Shown here one piece after another: positions 6,794 through 13,735 of a stretch of DNA of 16,714 bases. The notes under the pieces were generated by a model. It searched no databases. It saw only the letters and a program-made list of their open reading frames with translations, and was not told the origin of the DNA. The DNA is from Serpentinimonas sp. Lineage in GTDB: Bacteria > Pseudomonadota > Gammaproteobacteria > Burkholderiales > Burkholderiaceae_C. The DNA lies in assembly GCA_025458665.1 (NCBI GenBank), contig JALOSG010000027.1, positions 1-16,714 of the forward strand, given 5' to 3'. Made by a program: the position numbers and the translations under genes. Position 1 is the stretch's first letter; the number at the start of each line of letters is the position of its first letter.

Positions 6794-8377
6794 TCACAGC
6801 GTGTCGATGCGCTCCAGCGTGCCGCGTGCCTGCTCCCGGATACGCTCGCGTTCGGCCGGCGCCATTTTCTGCAGCTGCCGGTAGGCCATACCGATGCGCG
6901 GGTTGCGGGCAAACGCATCTTCGTGGCGGTCGTAGAAGTCCCAGTACAGGGCGTTGAACGGGCAGGCCTGTTCGCCGTAGCGCTCCTTGCGCTGGTAGTG
7001 GCAGCCCTTGCAGTGGTCGCCCATGCGGTCGAGGTAGGCGGCACTGGACACATAGGGTTTGGTGGCCAGCCGCCCTCCATCGGCAAACTGGCTCATGCCC
7101 AGCACGTTGGGAGCTTCCACCCACTCGAACGCATCGATGTAGATACCCAGGTACCACTGGTGCACCCGCTCGGGGTGCAGCCCGGCCAGCAGGGCGAAAT
7201 TGCCCACCACCATGAGGCGCTGGATGTGGTGCGCGTAGGCATGCTCCAGCGACTGACCGATGGCGGCTTTCATGCAGGCCATGCGGGTGTCCCCGGTCCA
7301 GAACCATTCGGGCAGTTCCCGCTCGTGGCCCAGCGCGTTGCCGGCGGTGTAGCCGGGCATGTGGGCCCAGTACACGCCACGCACGTACTCGCGCCAGCCC
7401 AGTATCTGCCGCACAAAGCCCTCCACGGCCGCCAGCGGCGCTTTCCCTGCGCGCCACGCAGTCTCGGCACGGTTCACCACCTCCTGCGGGCGCAGCATCT
7501 TTACGTTGAGCGCAAAGGACAGCAGCGAATGGAACAGGCGCCAGCCGCGGCTGCTCAGCGCGTCCTGGAAATCGCCAAAGTGGGGTAACCCGTGCGCCAC
7601 AAAGGCATCGAGCTGGGCCAGCGCTTCCTGGCGGTTCAACGGCCAGCGGAAGCTGCTGGCCTGGGGGTTGCCCATGGTTTGCACGCCAGCTGCCTCAATG
7701 GTGGCCCACAGGGCGCTGTGGTCGTGCAGCGGTCGCAAATCGGCCGGTTCGGCAGGCTTGCCCGACCAGGGCTTGCGGTTGTCGTGGTCGTAGTTCCACT
7801 GGCCGCCTTCGGGCTCCCCGGCGGCATCGAGCAGCACCTGGTGGCGTTTGCGCATGGTGCGGTAGAAGTGCTCCATGAGCCATTGCTTGCGCCCGGCAAA
7901 CAGTTGCGCCGCTTCGGTGCGGGTGGTGTAGAAATGCTCGCTGCTGGTGGCCAGCACGCGCAGGCCCCCTGGCCCGCTTTGCCGGCGCTGGGCCAGCGCC
8001 CATTGCTCCAGCGCGTGGTCCAGCCGCCACTCATCGGGCTGCTGGTATTCCACGGTGTGTGCCCCATAGGCGGCGGCCAGTGCCTCAAGGTTGGCGGTGA
8101 TGGACTGGCGGTTGGACGCATCGTCGATGGCGATGTAGCGCACCCGGTGGCCAGCCGCTTTCAGTTCGGCGGCGAAGGCCCGCATGGCCGCAAAAATGGC
8201 CAGCACCTTCTGCGCGTGGTGGCGCACGTAGTCGGTTTCCTGGCGCACTTCCATGAGCACCACCACCACGCCGGCGTCGGGCGGGGTCTGGAACCAGCTG
8301 TGCAGGGGGGACAGCTGGTCGCCCAGCACCAGGCGCAGGGTGTGGGCCGGTGCAACGGCCGGAGTGGGTGCGTTCAT
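6794..8377 (-). CDS. Iron-sulfur bacterial (6-4) photolyase (FeS-BCP / PhrB class)
   Basis: This 527-residue protein belongs to the FeS-BCP (CryPro) class, which repairs UV (6-4) photoproducts using FAD and carries a [4Fe-4S] cluster. The N-terminus LRLVLGDQLS is the class hallmark. The cluster cysteines are C368, C456, C459 and C472. All four sit exactly 18 positions beyond those I recall for Agrobacterium PhrB (350, 438, 441, 454). The same offset places H383/H384, Y442, W360, W408 and Y409 on PhrB's active-site and electron-transfer residues (H365/H366, Y424, W342, W390, Y391). I therefore infer a working enzyme rather than a degenerate relative. The ATG overlaps the CRY-DASH stop (ATGA); the much longer open frame upstream is a shadow of that gene. 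Members bind a ribityllumazine antenna; that is family knowledge. Confidence 0.92.
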   Translation of the reverse strand: MNAPTPAVAPAHTLRLVLGDQLSPLHSWFQTPPDAGVVVVLMEVRQETDYVRHHAQKVLAIFAAMRAFAAELKAAGHRVRYIAIDDASNRQSITANLEALAAAYGAHTVEYQQPDEWRLDHALEQWALAQRRQSGPGGLRVLATSSEHFYTTRTEAAQLFAGRKQWLMEHFYRTMRKRHQVLLDAAGEPEGGQWNYDHDNRKPWSGKPAEPADLRPLHDHSALWATIEAAGVQTMGNPQASSFRWPLNRQEALAQLDAFVAHGLPHFGDFQDALSSRGWRLFHSLLSFALNVKMLRPQEVVNRAETAWRAGKAPLAAVEGFVRQILGWREYVRGVYWAHMPGYTAGNALGHERELPEWFWTGDTRMACMKAAIGQSLEHAYAHHIQRLMVVGNFALLAGLHPERVHQWYLGIYIDAFEWVEAPNVLGMSQFADGGRLATKPYVSSAAYLDRMGDHCKGCHYQRKERYGEQACPFNALYWDFYDRHEDAFARNPRIGMAYRQLQKMAPAERERIREQARGTLERIDTL

Positions 8378-9747
8378 GCGGTTTCCTTGGCCCGCCACAG
8401 CGCGCGGTAGCGGCCATCGGCATCGTAGTCCTGGGCCTGCTTGTCGGGGTTGAAGCGGCGGCCGCCGCGCGGGTCTGTGCCGCGCCCAGCCAGATACAGC
8501 CAGTTGCCCTGGTTGCTGTACACGTCGTAGTCCACCAGCTGGGATTCGAACCAGGCAGCGCCGGCCCGCCAGTCGCACCCCAGGTCGTGGATGAGGTAAC
8601 TGGCCACCACCTGCCGCATGCGGTTGGAGGTGTAGCCGGTGCTGCGTAGCTCCTGCATGGCGGCGTCCACGAAGGCATGGCCGGTGCGGCCTTCGCACCA
8701 GCGCTGGAATTTTTCCTCGCTGTGCAGGGCTTGCGGGGAGGAGCGGGAGGGCGCGGCACCCTTGCGCTCGGGCGGCAGCAAGCCGCGGGCGTGGTACAGG
8801 CGGCGGCCGTGGCGCAGGTGCAGCCAGCGAAAGTGGTCGCGCCACAGGAGTTCGAACCAGAGCCAGTAGGTGCCGTCGTTGCCGCCGTGGCGGTCCTCGA
8901 AGGCGTAGATGGCGGCCATGGCGGTGCGCGGCGACAGCGCGCCAGTGGCCAGCCAGGGAGAGAACTTGCTGGAGTAATCGAGCCCCACCAGGCCGTTGCG
9001 GGTGGCCTTGTAGGTGTGCGGGAGTTTGCGCGCGCAGTACTGCTGCAGGTGCTGCAGGGCCGCCGTCTCCCCGCCCTGGCAGTGGGGCTGGGTATAGGGG
9101 AAGGAGGCGGCAGAGGGCAGGCTGGGCGCTGCGGGCAGCGGCGTCACCGGGGTACCCAAGTTGGGGTTCGCTGCCTGAGCCTTGACAGCGGCGGGAGGCG
9201 CTGGCCACGGCCCCTGGGGCGGGGCCACCGGATCGCGCGGCCCCACCTGCGCGCTTTCCAGCGCCTGCCGGAACGCGGTGAACACTTCGGGCACGCGGCG
9301 GGGCTCGAAAGGCAGATCGGCCATGTCGATGAGGCTGGACTGCCACAGGGTATGCACCTTCAGGCCCGCACGCCGCAACGCCTGCACCTCGTCCTGCTCT
9401 TCGGGGGCGGCTATGTCTTCGCAGTACACCTGCTGGGAGCCCTGCAGTGCGCACAGCCCTGACAGCACTTCGGCGGGCGCCCCCTCATATTCAAACAGCT
9501 GCTGCCCGAAGCCGCGCAATTGCTGCTGCAGGTCATCGAGGGTCTGGCGCAGGAACACACGGCGGTGCACGCCCTGGCGCACAAAGCCCCAGCGGGTGGG
9601 CGCTTGCTGGGCCGGGTCGTGCACGTAGCACAGCCACAGCGGTGCGCCCGCCAGCCGGGCTGCCTGCACCGCCTGGTACAGGGCGGGGTTGTCGTGCACG
9701 CGCAGGTCGTTGCGGAACCAGTAAATGACGGGGGACGGGGCAGACAT
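8374..9747 (-). CDS. Cryptochrome DASH (CRY-DASH)
   Basis: CRY-DASH proteins are flavoproteins that repair cyclobutane dimers, mainly in single-stranded or looped DNA, and may also sense blue light. The 457-residue product starts with the photolyase alpha/beta domain (VIYWFRNDLRVHDNPAL, 7-23). The FAD-binding helical domain has TYKATRNG (245-252), FSPWLATGALSPR (262-274), WFELLWRDHF (297-306, with the lesion-contacting Glu at 299), and the DASH signature YSNQGNWLYLAGRGTDPR (410-427) followed by RFNPDKQAQDYD. The linker at about 170-215 is unusually rich in Pro and Ala. The start at 9747 shares one base with the DUF2256 stop (TGATG) and gives a family-like N-terminus. The FeS-BCP gene follows with a 4-base overlap. 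Confidence 0.93.
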   Translation of the reverse strand: MSAPSPVIYWFRNDLRVHDNPALYQAVQAARLAGAPLWLCYVHDPAQQAPTRWGFVRQGVHRRVFLRQTLDDLQQQLRGFGQQLFEYEGAPAEVLSGLCALQGSQQVYCEDIAAPEEQDEVQALRRAGLKVHTLWQSSLIDMADLPFEPRRVPEVFTAFRQALESAQVGPRDPVAPPQGPWPAPPAAVKAQAANPNLGTPVTPLPAAPSLPSAASFPYTQPHCQGGETAALQHLQQYCARKLPHTYKATRNGLVGLDYSSKFSPWLATGALSPRTAMAAIYAFEDRHGGNDGTYWLWFELLWRDHFRWLHLRHGRRLYHARGLLPPERKGAAPSRSSPQALHSEEKFQRWCEGRTGHAFVDAAMQELRSTGYTSNRMRQVVASYLIHDLGCDWRAGAAWFESQLVDYDVYSNQGNWLYLAGRGTDPRGGRRFNPDKQAQDYDADGRYRALWRAKETA

Positions 9748-9962
9748 CAGCGGGAAGAGGTTCGGGTTTTGGGGCGGGATGGCGCGGGGGCAGGCAGGCT
9801 GTCGGCCGCGGGCGATGCCGACTGCGCCGGGCCGCTGCGGCAGCGGTCGGAGCAGTACTTCACGTTCTCCCAGTCGCGCTCCCATTTTTTGCGCCAGCTG
9901 AAGGGCAGGCCGCAGCGCAGGCACACCTTGCTGGGCAGATCGGACTTCTTGCGCATCTTCAT
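9747..9962 (-). CDS. DUF2256 family four-cysteine small protein
   Basis: A 71-residue basic protein whose first 42 residues match the DUF2256 (COG4338) pattern: MKMRKKSDLPSK, then C14-x2-C17, an aromatic basic stretch with FSWRKKWERDW, and C37-x3-C41. The four cysteines suggest a zinc ribbon or other metal site; no function is established to my knowledge. The remaining 29 residues are Ser/Pro/Ala/Arg-rich and probably disordered. The ATG at 9962 has GGAG five bases upstream and lies 13 bases after the upstream photolyase homologue; the stop overlaps the CRY-DASH start. From memory DUF2256 genes often sit beside photolyase or cryptochrome genes, which is exactly the case here, so a helper role for a flavoprotein is plausible but inferred. 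Confidence 0.85.
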   Translation of the reverse strand: MKMRKKSDLPSKVCLRCGLPFSWRKKWERDWENVKYCSDRCRSGPAQSASPAADSLPAPAPSRPKTRTSSR

Positions 9963-9975
9963 GGGGACTCCGGGA

Positions 9976-11664
9976 TCAGAAATCCAGCGTGAGCTGGGCT
10001 GCACGGGCGGCTTCGGTCTGGGCACGGGAAGAACGCCCTGCCCCGGCCCGCGCACCCACCGGGCCACGCTCCAAGGTATCGCGCTGCTCGGCGCCCGGCA
10101 TGCCCTTGCGTGAGCCGTGGCGCTGCACCACACGGGCCTTGCCGGCTTGCACATGGGGCTGGGCGCGGCGTTCGTGCAGGCGGGCTTTGGCCGTACGCGT
10201 GGCGCTTTCCAGGTCCACCACGGGCACCGGAATATCCACCCCGACCACCACGCCGCAGCGCGCCTGCACATCGGGCGGCATGCGCCAGGGCTCGAACAGC
10301 CAGCTGTCTGGCACACGCCGCATGGCGGGCAGCCAGCGCCGCACGAACACGCCGTGCGGGTCGTGGTCCTGCGCCTGCTTGATGGGGTTGTACACCCGCG
10401 TGGTGTTGATGCCGGTGGTGCCCGACTGCATCTGCATCTGGCTCCAGTGGATGCCGGGTTCGTAGTCCAGGAACTGGCGCGCCAGCCATTCGCCCACGCG
10501 GCGCCAGTGCAGCCACAGCGGATAGGCCGCCACCGACACCAGCATGGCACGCATGCGGAAGTTGAGCCACCCAGTCTCGCGCAGCATGACGACACAGGCA
10601 TCCACCATGGGCCAGCCGGTGCGCGCTTCGGTCAGGGCACGGAAGTGCGCTTCGTTGAATTCGTCTTCGCGCAGGCCGTCGTAGCCGCGGTGCAGATTGC
10701 GCCACTCCAGCTCGGGCTCGCTCTCCAGCTTCTGGATGAAATGGCAGTGCCAGTAAAGGCGGCTGGAAAACGCGTTGAGGCCCTGGCGCTGGCGCGTGCC
10801 CATGGGAGCCGCACCTGCGCCATCGGGCCGCATGGCCTGGCGCGTGGCCTGGACCACCTCGCGCAGGCTCAGGCAGCCGTAGCTGAGGTAGGCGGACAGG
10901 CGCGAACAGGCCTCCGGCGCCGTGTTGGGCGACCCGATGCCGCCACGGTAGCGGGCACTGCGTTCCTGCAGAAAGCTCTGGAGCACCGCCAGCCCTGCGC
11001 TGCGGCCCCCGCGCTGGCGCTGTGCGGGCTCGGCCGGGTCCATGCCCCAGTGGGCCGGTGGCGGGAGCTGGTCCAGCGGCACGGCCCAGCCCTCGGCCAG
11101 CGCCGCCGCCCACAAAGGCTGGCCGCTGCGCGTGGTGATGTCCGACGGATGCGCTGCAAGGCGTTCGGGCGCGGGCAGTTGCGGTGCAGCGCGGTGGGCC
11201 TCGCAGGCGCGCAGCCAGTGGTCCCGGTTCTGCAGGCGGCGCACCACGGAGAACTGCGGCACTTCGTGCCAGCCCACGCCGTGCTCGCGGCACCAGCGGC
11301 CCACGCGCAAGTCGCGGGCGTAAGTCCAGCCGTTGCCGGTCTCTTCATGGGCGTGCACGGCGCGGAACGGCGCCAGCGCGTACAGGTGCTGCAGCACCTC
11401 CGTCACTTCCCCTAGGGCCACCAGCAAATCGGCACCCGCCGCCTGCAGCGCGCGTTGCAGGTCCTGCAGGCTCTCAAGGACGAAGCAGTAGTGTTGGGCG
11501 GCCGCGTCGGGCTGGCGCCACAGTTCGGGCTCCAGCACATACAGACACAGCAAGCGCCCGCCAGGGTCGGCGCTCAGTGCAGCCTGCAGCGCAGCGTGGT
11601 CGTGCAGGCGCAGATCGCGCTTGAACCAGACGACGCGGTAGCCAGAATCAGCGGGGGGCTGCAC
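9976..11664 (-). CDS. Divergent photolyase/cryptochrome-family flavoprotein with basic C-terminal tail
   Basis: A 562-residue member of the photolyase/cryptochrome superfamily. The alpha/beta domain begins YRVVWFKRDLRLHDHAAL (9-26); the helical domain has RYRGGIGSPNTA, LSAYLSYGCLSLREV (256-270), TGWPMVDACVVMLRETGWLNFRMR (349-372) and VYNPIKQAQDHDPHG. It departs from class I CPD photolyases: the segment that normally reads NNGGWQW is here PGIHWSQMQMQSGTTG (403-418), and the helix that reads NELIWRE in E. coli photolyase is SRLYWHC, giving Arg (302) where the lesion-contacting Glu sits. After about residue 462 comes a basic, probably disordered tail of about 100 residues ending QLTLDF. The GTG start at 11664 overlaps the upstream peroxidase gene by 17 bases; a start at 11760 is open but would overlap by 113. 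Substrate is unknown. Confidence 0.87.
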   Translation of the reverse strand: MQPPADSGYRVVWFKRDLRLHDHAALQAALSADPGGRLLCLYVLEPELWRQPDAAAQHYCFVLESLQDLQRALQAAGADLLVALGEVTEVLQHLYALAPFRAVHAHEETGNGWTYARDLRVGRWCREHGVGWHEVPQFSVVRRLQNRDHWLRACEAHRAAPQLPAPERLAAHPSDITTRSGQPLWAAALAEGWAVPLDQLPPPAHWGMDPAEPAQRQRGGRSAGLAVLQSFLQERSARYRGGIGSPNTAPEACSRLSAYLSYGCLSLREVVQATRQAMRPDGAGAAPMGTRQRQGLNAFSSRLYWHCHFIQKLESEPELEWRNLHRGYDGLREDEFNEAHFRALTEARTGWPMVDACVVMLRETGWLNFRMRAMLVSVAAYPLWLHWRRVGEWLARQFLDYEPGIHWSQMQMQSGTTGINTTRVYNPIKQAQDHDPHGVFVRRWLPAMRRVPDSWLFEPWRMPPDVQARCGVVVGVDIPVPVVDLESATRTAKARLHERRAQPHVQAGKARVVQRHGSRKGMPGAEQRDTLERGPVGARAGAGRSSRAQTEAARAAQLTLDF

Positions 11665-12292
11665 GGGAAACCGGCGCGGGAGGGACAGGCTGGGCAAGCA
11701 GGCGCTCCACCTCCCTGACCAGCGGCCGCCCTTCGGGCGGCATGGCAGCAGGGAAGGCACCCACCACCTGACCAGAGCGGTCTATGAGGTATTTGTGGAA
11801 ATTCCAGCTGGGCGCCTGCCCAGCCGTTGCCGCGAGTTGCTGGTAGAACGCCGAAGCTTGCGGGCCGCGCACCGAGCTCGCTGCGAACATGGGGAAGCGG
11901 ATGCCGAAGGTGTTCTCGCAGAACTCGGCAATCTCGGCGTTGCTGGCTTTTTCCTGCCTGAAATCGTTGGAGGGGAAGCCCAGCACCACCAGCCCGCGTT
12001 CCTGGTAGCGGCGGTGCAAGGCTTCCAGCCCCTCGTACTGGCCCGTATAGCCGCAGTAGCTGGCGGTGTTCACCACCAGCAATACGCGACCACGGTACTG
12101 GCACAGGTTCTGCGGCTTTTCATCCTGCAGGCGGGGAAAGGTGTGTTGCAACAGCGGCGGGCAGTCGGTCTGCGGGGCGGCAGCGTGGGCCATCGGGAAG
12201 AACCCCAGCATCAGCAGGGCGGAAGCAAAGGCGGCCCAGAGTGGCCCTGTCCGCCCACTGGGCAAGGAAAAGAGGGGCAGGTTCTGCAACAT
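11648..12292 (-). CDS. Glutathione peroxidase family protein, probably exported
   Basis: A thioredoxin-fold peroxidase of the glutathione peroxidase family (214 residues). The peroxidatic cysteine is C80 in NTASYCGYTGQYEGLEAL; GFPSNDF (106-112) and WNFHKYLIDRSG (163-174) are the other conserved pieces. Two changes stand out: the family's GFPCNQF is GFPSNDF here, so the catalytic Gln is Asp and the second Cys is Ser. An N-terminal hydrophobic segment (about 18-33) ending in MAHA-A looks like a Sec signal peptide with cleavage near residue 37, which would place the enzyme in the periplasm. The ATG at 12292 has a good ribosome site (ACGGAG). It is first in the five-gene block between hisD and hisC and overlaps the next gene. 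Confidence 0.9.
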   Translation of the reverse strand: MLQNLPLFSLPSGRTGPLWAAFASALLMLGFFPMAHAAAPQTDCPPLLQHTFPRLQDEKPQNLCQYRGRVLLVVNTASYCGYTGQYEGLEALHRRYQERGLVVLGFPSNDFRQEKASNAEIAEFCENTFGIRFPMFAASSVRGPQASAFYQQLAATAGQAPSWNFHKYLIDRSGQVVGAFPAAMPPEGRPLVREVERLLAQPVPPAPVSRAAPR

Positions 12293-12302
12293 GGAACGCT
12301 CC

Positions 12303-12316
12303 GTTCATTCATGAAC
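12303..12316 (-). promoter_or_regulatory. Inverted repeat GTTCA-TTCA-TGAAC near the gpx start
   Basis: A 14-base inverted repeat with 5-base arms lies 10 to 24 bases upstream of the glutathione peroxidase ATG, immediately before its ribosome site. It could be an operator or a leader hairpin. Only the symmetry is seen, and arms this short can occur by chance. Confidence 0.25.
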
Positions 12317-12321
12317 TGGAG

Positions 12322-12361
12322 AGTATCGCGATTGGACCCACATCCGCCTAGGCGGTGGTCC
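12322..12361 (-). promoter_or_regulatory. Palindrome and possible promoter ahead of the photolyase block
   Basis: The 86-base gap between hisD and the peroxidase gene contains the perfect 12-base palindrome CCGCCTAGGCGG (12344-12355), flanked by GGACC (12334-12338) and GGTCC (12357-12361), which pair with a 5:1 asymmetry. No T-run follows, so it is not a clear terminator. On the minus strand TAGGCG (12345-12350) and GATACT (12322-12327) sit 17 bases apart and could be a weak sigma-70 promoter whose -35 lies within the palindrome. An operator controlling the block is an inference. Confidence 0.3.
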
Positions 12362-12378
12362 TTACCCCCAGGGCCTAC

Positions 12379-13698
12379 TCAGACAAGCGGCTTCAGGCGC
12401 ATTTCGGCCGCGCGGGCATGGGCTTGCAGGCCTTCGCCGTGCGCCATGACCGAAGCAATCTGGCCCAACACCTGCGCGCCCGCTTCGCTCACCTCGATGA
12501 TGCTGCTGCGTTTCTGGAAGTCGTACACGCCCAGCGGGGAGCTGAAGCGCGCCGTGCCACTGGTGGGCAGCACGTGGTTGGGGCCGGCGCAGTAGTCGCC
12601 CAGGCTCTCGCTGGTGTAGGCGCCCAGGAAAATCGCGCCCGCGTGCACCAGCAGCGGCTCCCAGCGGTGCGGCTCCTCGCTGGAAACTTCCAGGTGCTCC
12701 GGCGCGATGCGGTTGCTGATGGCACACGCCTCTTCCATGCTGCGCGTCTGGATGAGCGCGCCCCGGCCGTTGAGGCTTTTGGCAATGATCTCCGCGCGCG
12801 GCATGGTCGGCAGCAGCCGGTCTATGGCCTCCTGCACCGCCTGTATGTAGGCGGCATCCGGGCACAGCAGAATGCTCTGCGCCAGTTCGTCGTGCTCGGC
12901 CTGGCTGAACAGGTCCATAGCCACCCAGTCGGGCGGCGTGCTGCCATCGGCCAGCACCAGAATTTCGCTGGGGCCGGCAATCATGTCTATGCCCACGGTG
13001 CCAAACACATGCTTCTTGGCACTGGCCACGTAGGCGTTGCCCGGCCCGGTGATCTTGTCCACCTTGGGCACGGTCGCTGTGCCGTAGGCCAGCGCCGCCA
13101 CCGCCTGCGCGCCGCCTATGGTGAAAGCGCGGCTCACTCCGGCCACATAGGCAGCGGCCAGCACCAGGGCGTTGCGCTCCCCACGCGGTGTGGGCACCAC
13201 CATGATGATGTCCTGCACCCCGGCCACGTGGGCCGGCAGTGCGTTCATGAGGACGCTGGACGGGTAGGCCGCCTTGCCCCCCGGCACGTAAATGCCCACG
13301 CGGTCCAGCGGCGTGACCTTCTGGCCCAGCAAGGTACCGTCTTCGTCGCGGTAGCTCCAGCTTTCGCCGCTGGCCTTCTTCTGGGCTTCATGGTACTGGC
13401 GCACACGCTGCGCAGCCTGCTGGAGGGCGGTGCGCCGCTCGGCGGGCAGTCCGTCGAAAGCGGCTTTCAGTTCGGCCTGCGTGAGTTCCAGCGCCGCCAT
13501 GCCCGGCACATCCAGCGCATCGAAACGGCGGGTGTACTCCAGCACCGCATCGTCTCCGCGCTGGCGCACGTCGGCCAGGATATCGGCCACACGCTGCTCG
13601 ATGGCCGCATCGGTATCGGCCGACCAATGCAGGCGCGCCTGGAACCGGGCTTCAAAGTCGGCGTCGGTGGTGCGCAGGAGCAGGGGCGTGGCTTTCAT
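12379..13698 (-). CDS. hisD: Histidinol dehydrogenase HisD
   Basis: HisD performs the last two oxidations, histidinol to histidine, with NAD and zinc. The 439-residue product contains G-I-Y-V-P-G-G-K-A-A-Y-P-S-S, the GGAQAVAALAYGT segment, KITGPGNAYVASAKK, the zinc ligands Gln and His in FSQAEHDELAQS, and the catalytic pair in APEHLE. Length is typical. I chose the ATG at 13698; an in-frame TTG at 13722 would add eight residues and neither start has a strong ribosome site. It follows hisG after 75 bases that include a hairpin. The next his gene, hisC, is about 5.7 kb away because of the photolyase block. Confidence 0.95.
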   Translation of the reverse strand: MKATPLLLRTTDADFEARFQARLHWSADTDAAIEQRVADILADVRQRGDDAVLEYTRRFDALDVPGMAALELTQAELKAAFDGLPAERRTALQQAAQRVRQYHEAQKKASGESWSYRDEDGTLLGQKVTPLDRVGIYVPGGKAAYPSSVLMNALPAHVAGVQDIIMVVPTPRGERNALVLAAAYVAGVSRAFTIGGAQAVAALAYGTATVPKVDKITGPGNAYVASAKKHVFGTVGIDMIAGPSEILVLADGSTPPDWVAMDLFSQAEHDELAQSILLCPDAAYIQAVQEAIDRLLPTMPRAEIIAKSLNGRGALIQTRSMEEACAISNRIAPEHLEVSSEEPHRWEPLLVHAGAIFLGAYTSESLGDYCAGPNHVLPTSGTARFSSPLGVYDFQKRSSIIEVSEAGAQVLGQIASVMAHGEGLQAHARAAEMRLKPLV

Positions 13699-13735
13699 CG
13701 GGTTGGCGGAGAGATTCGGCAAGACAAATGCCTGT

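Noticed and set aside
6794..9454. An 886-residue reading of the FeS-BCP gene extending into the CRY-DASH gene
   Set aside because: The first 359 residues are Arg/Pro/Ala-rich out-of-frame sequence over CRY-DASH; family similarity begins only at the ATG at 8377, which overlaps the CRY-DASH stop as ATGA.
9959..11293. A 444-codon minus-strand open frame overlapping the divergent photolyase gene
   Set aside because: It lies in another frame over a gene with clear photolyase motifs and has low-complexity Arg/Ala/Gly content; it is a shadow.
11665..11760. A longer N-terminus for the divergent photolyase starting at 11760
   Set aside because: The 32 extra residues resemble no photolyase N-terminus and would overlap the peroxidase gene by 113 bases; the GTG at 11664 is more economical, though not proven.
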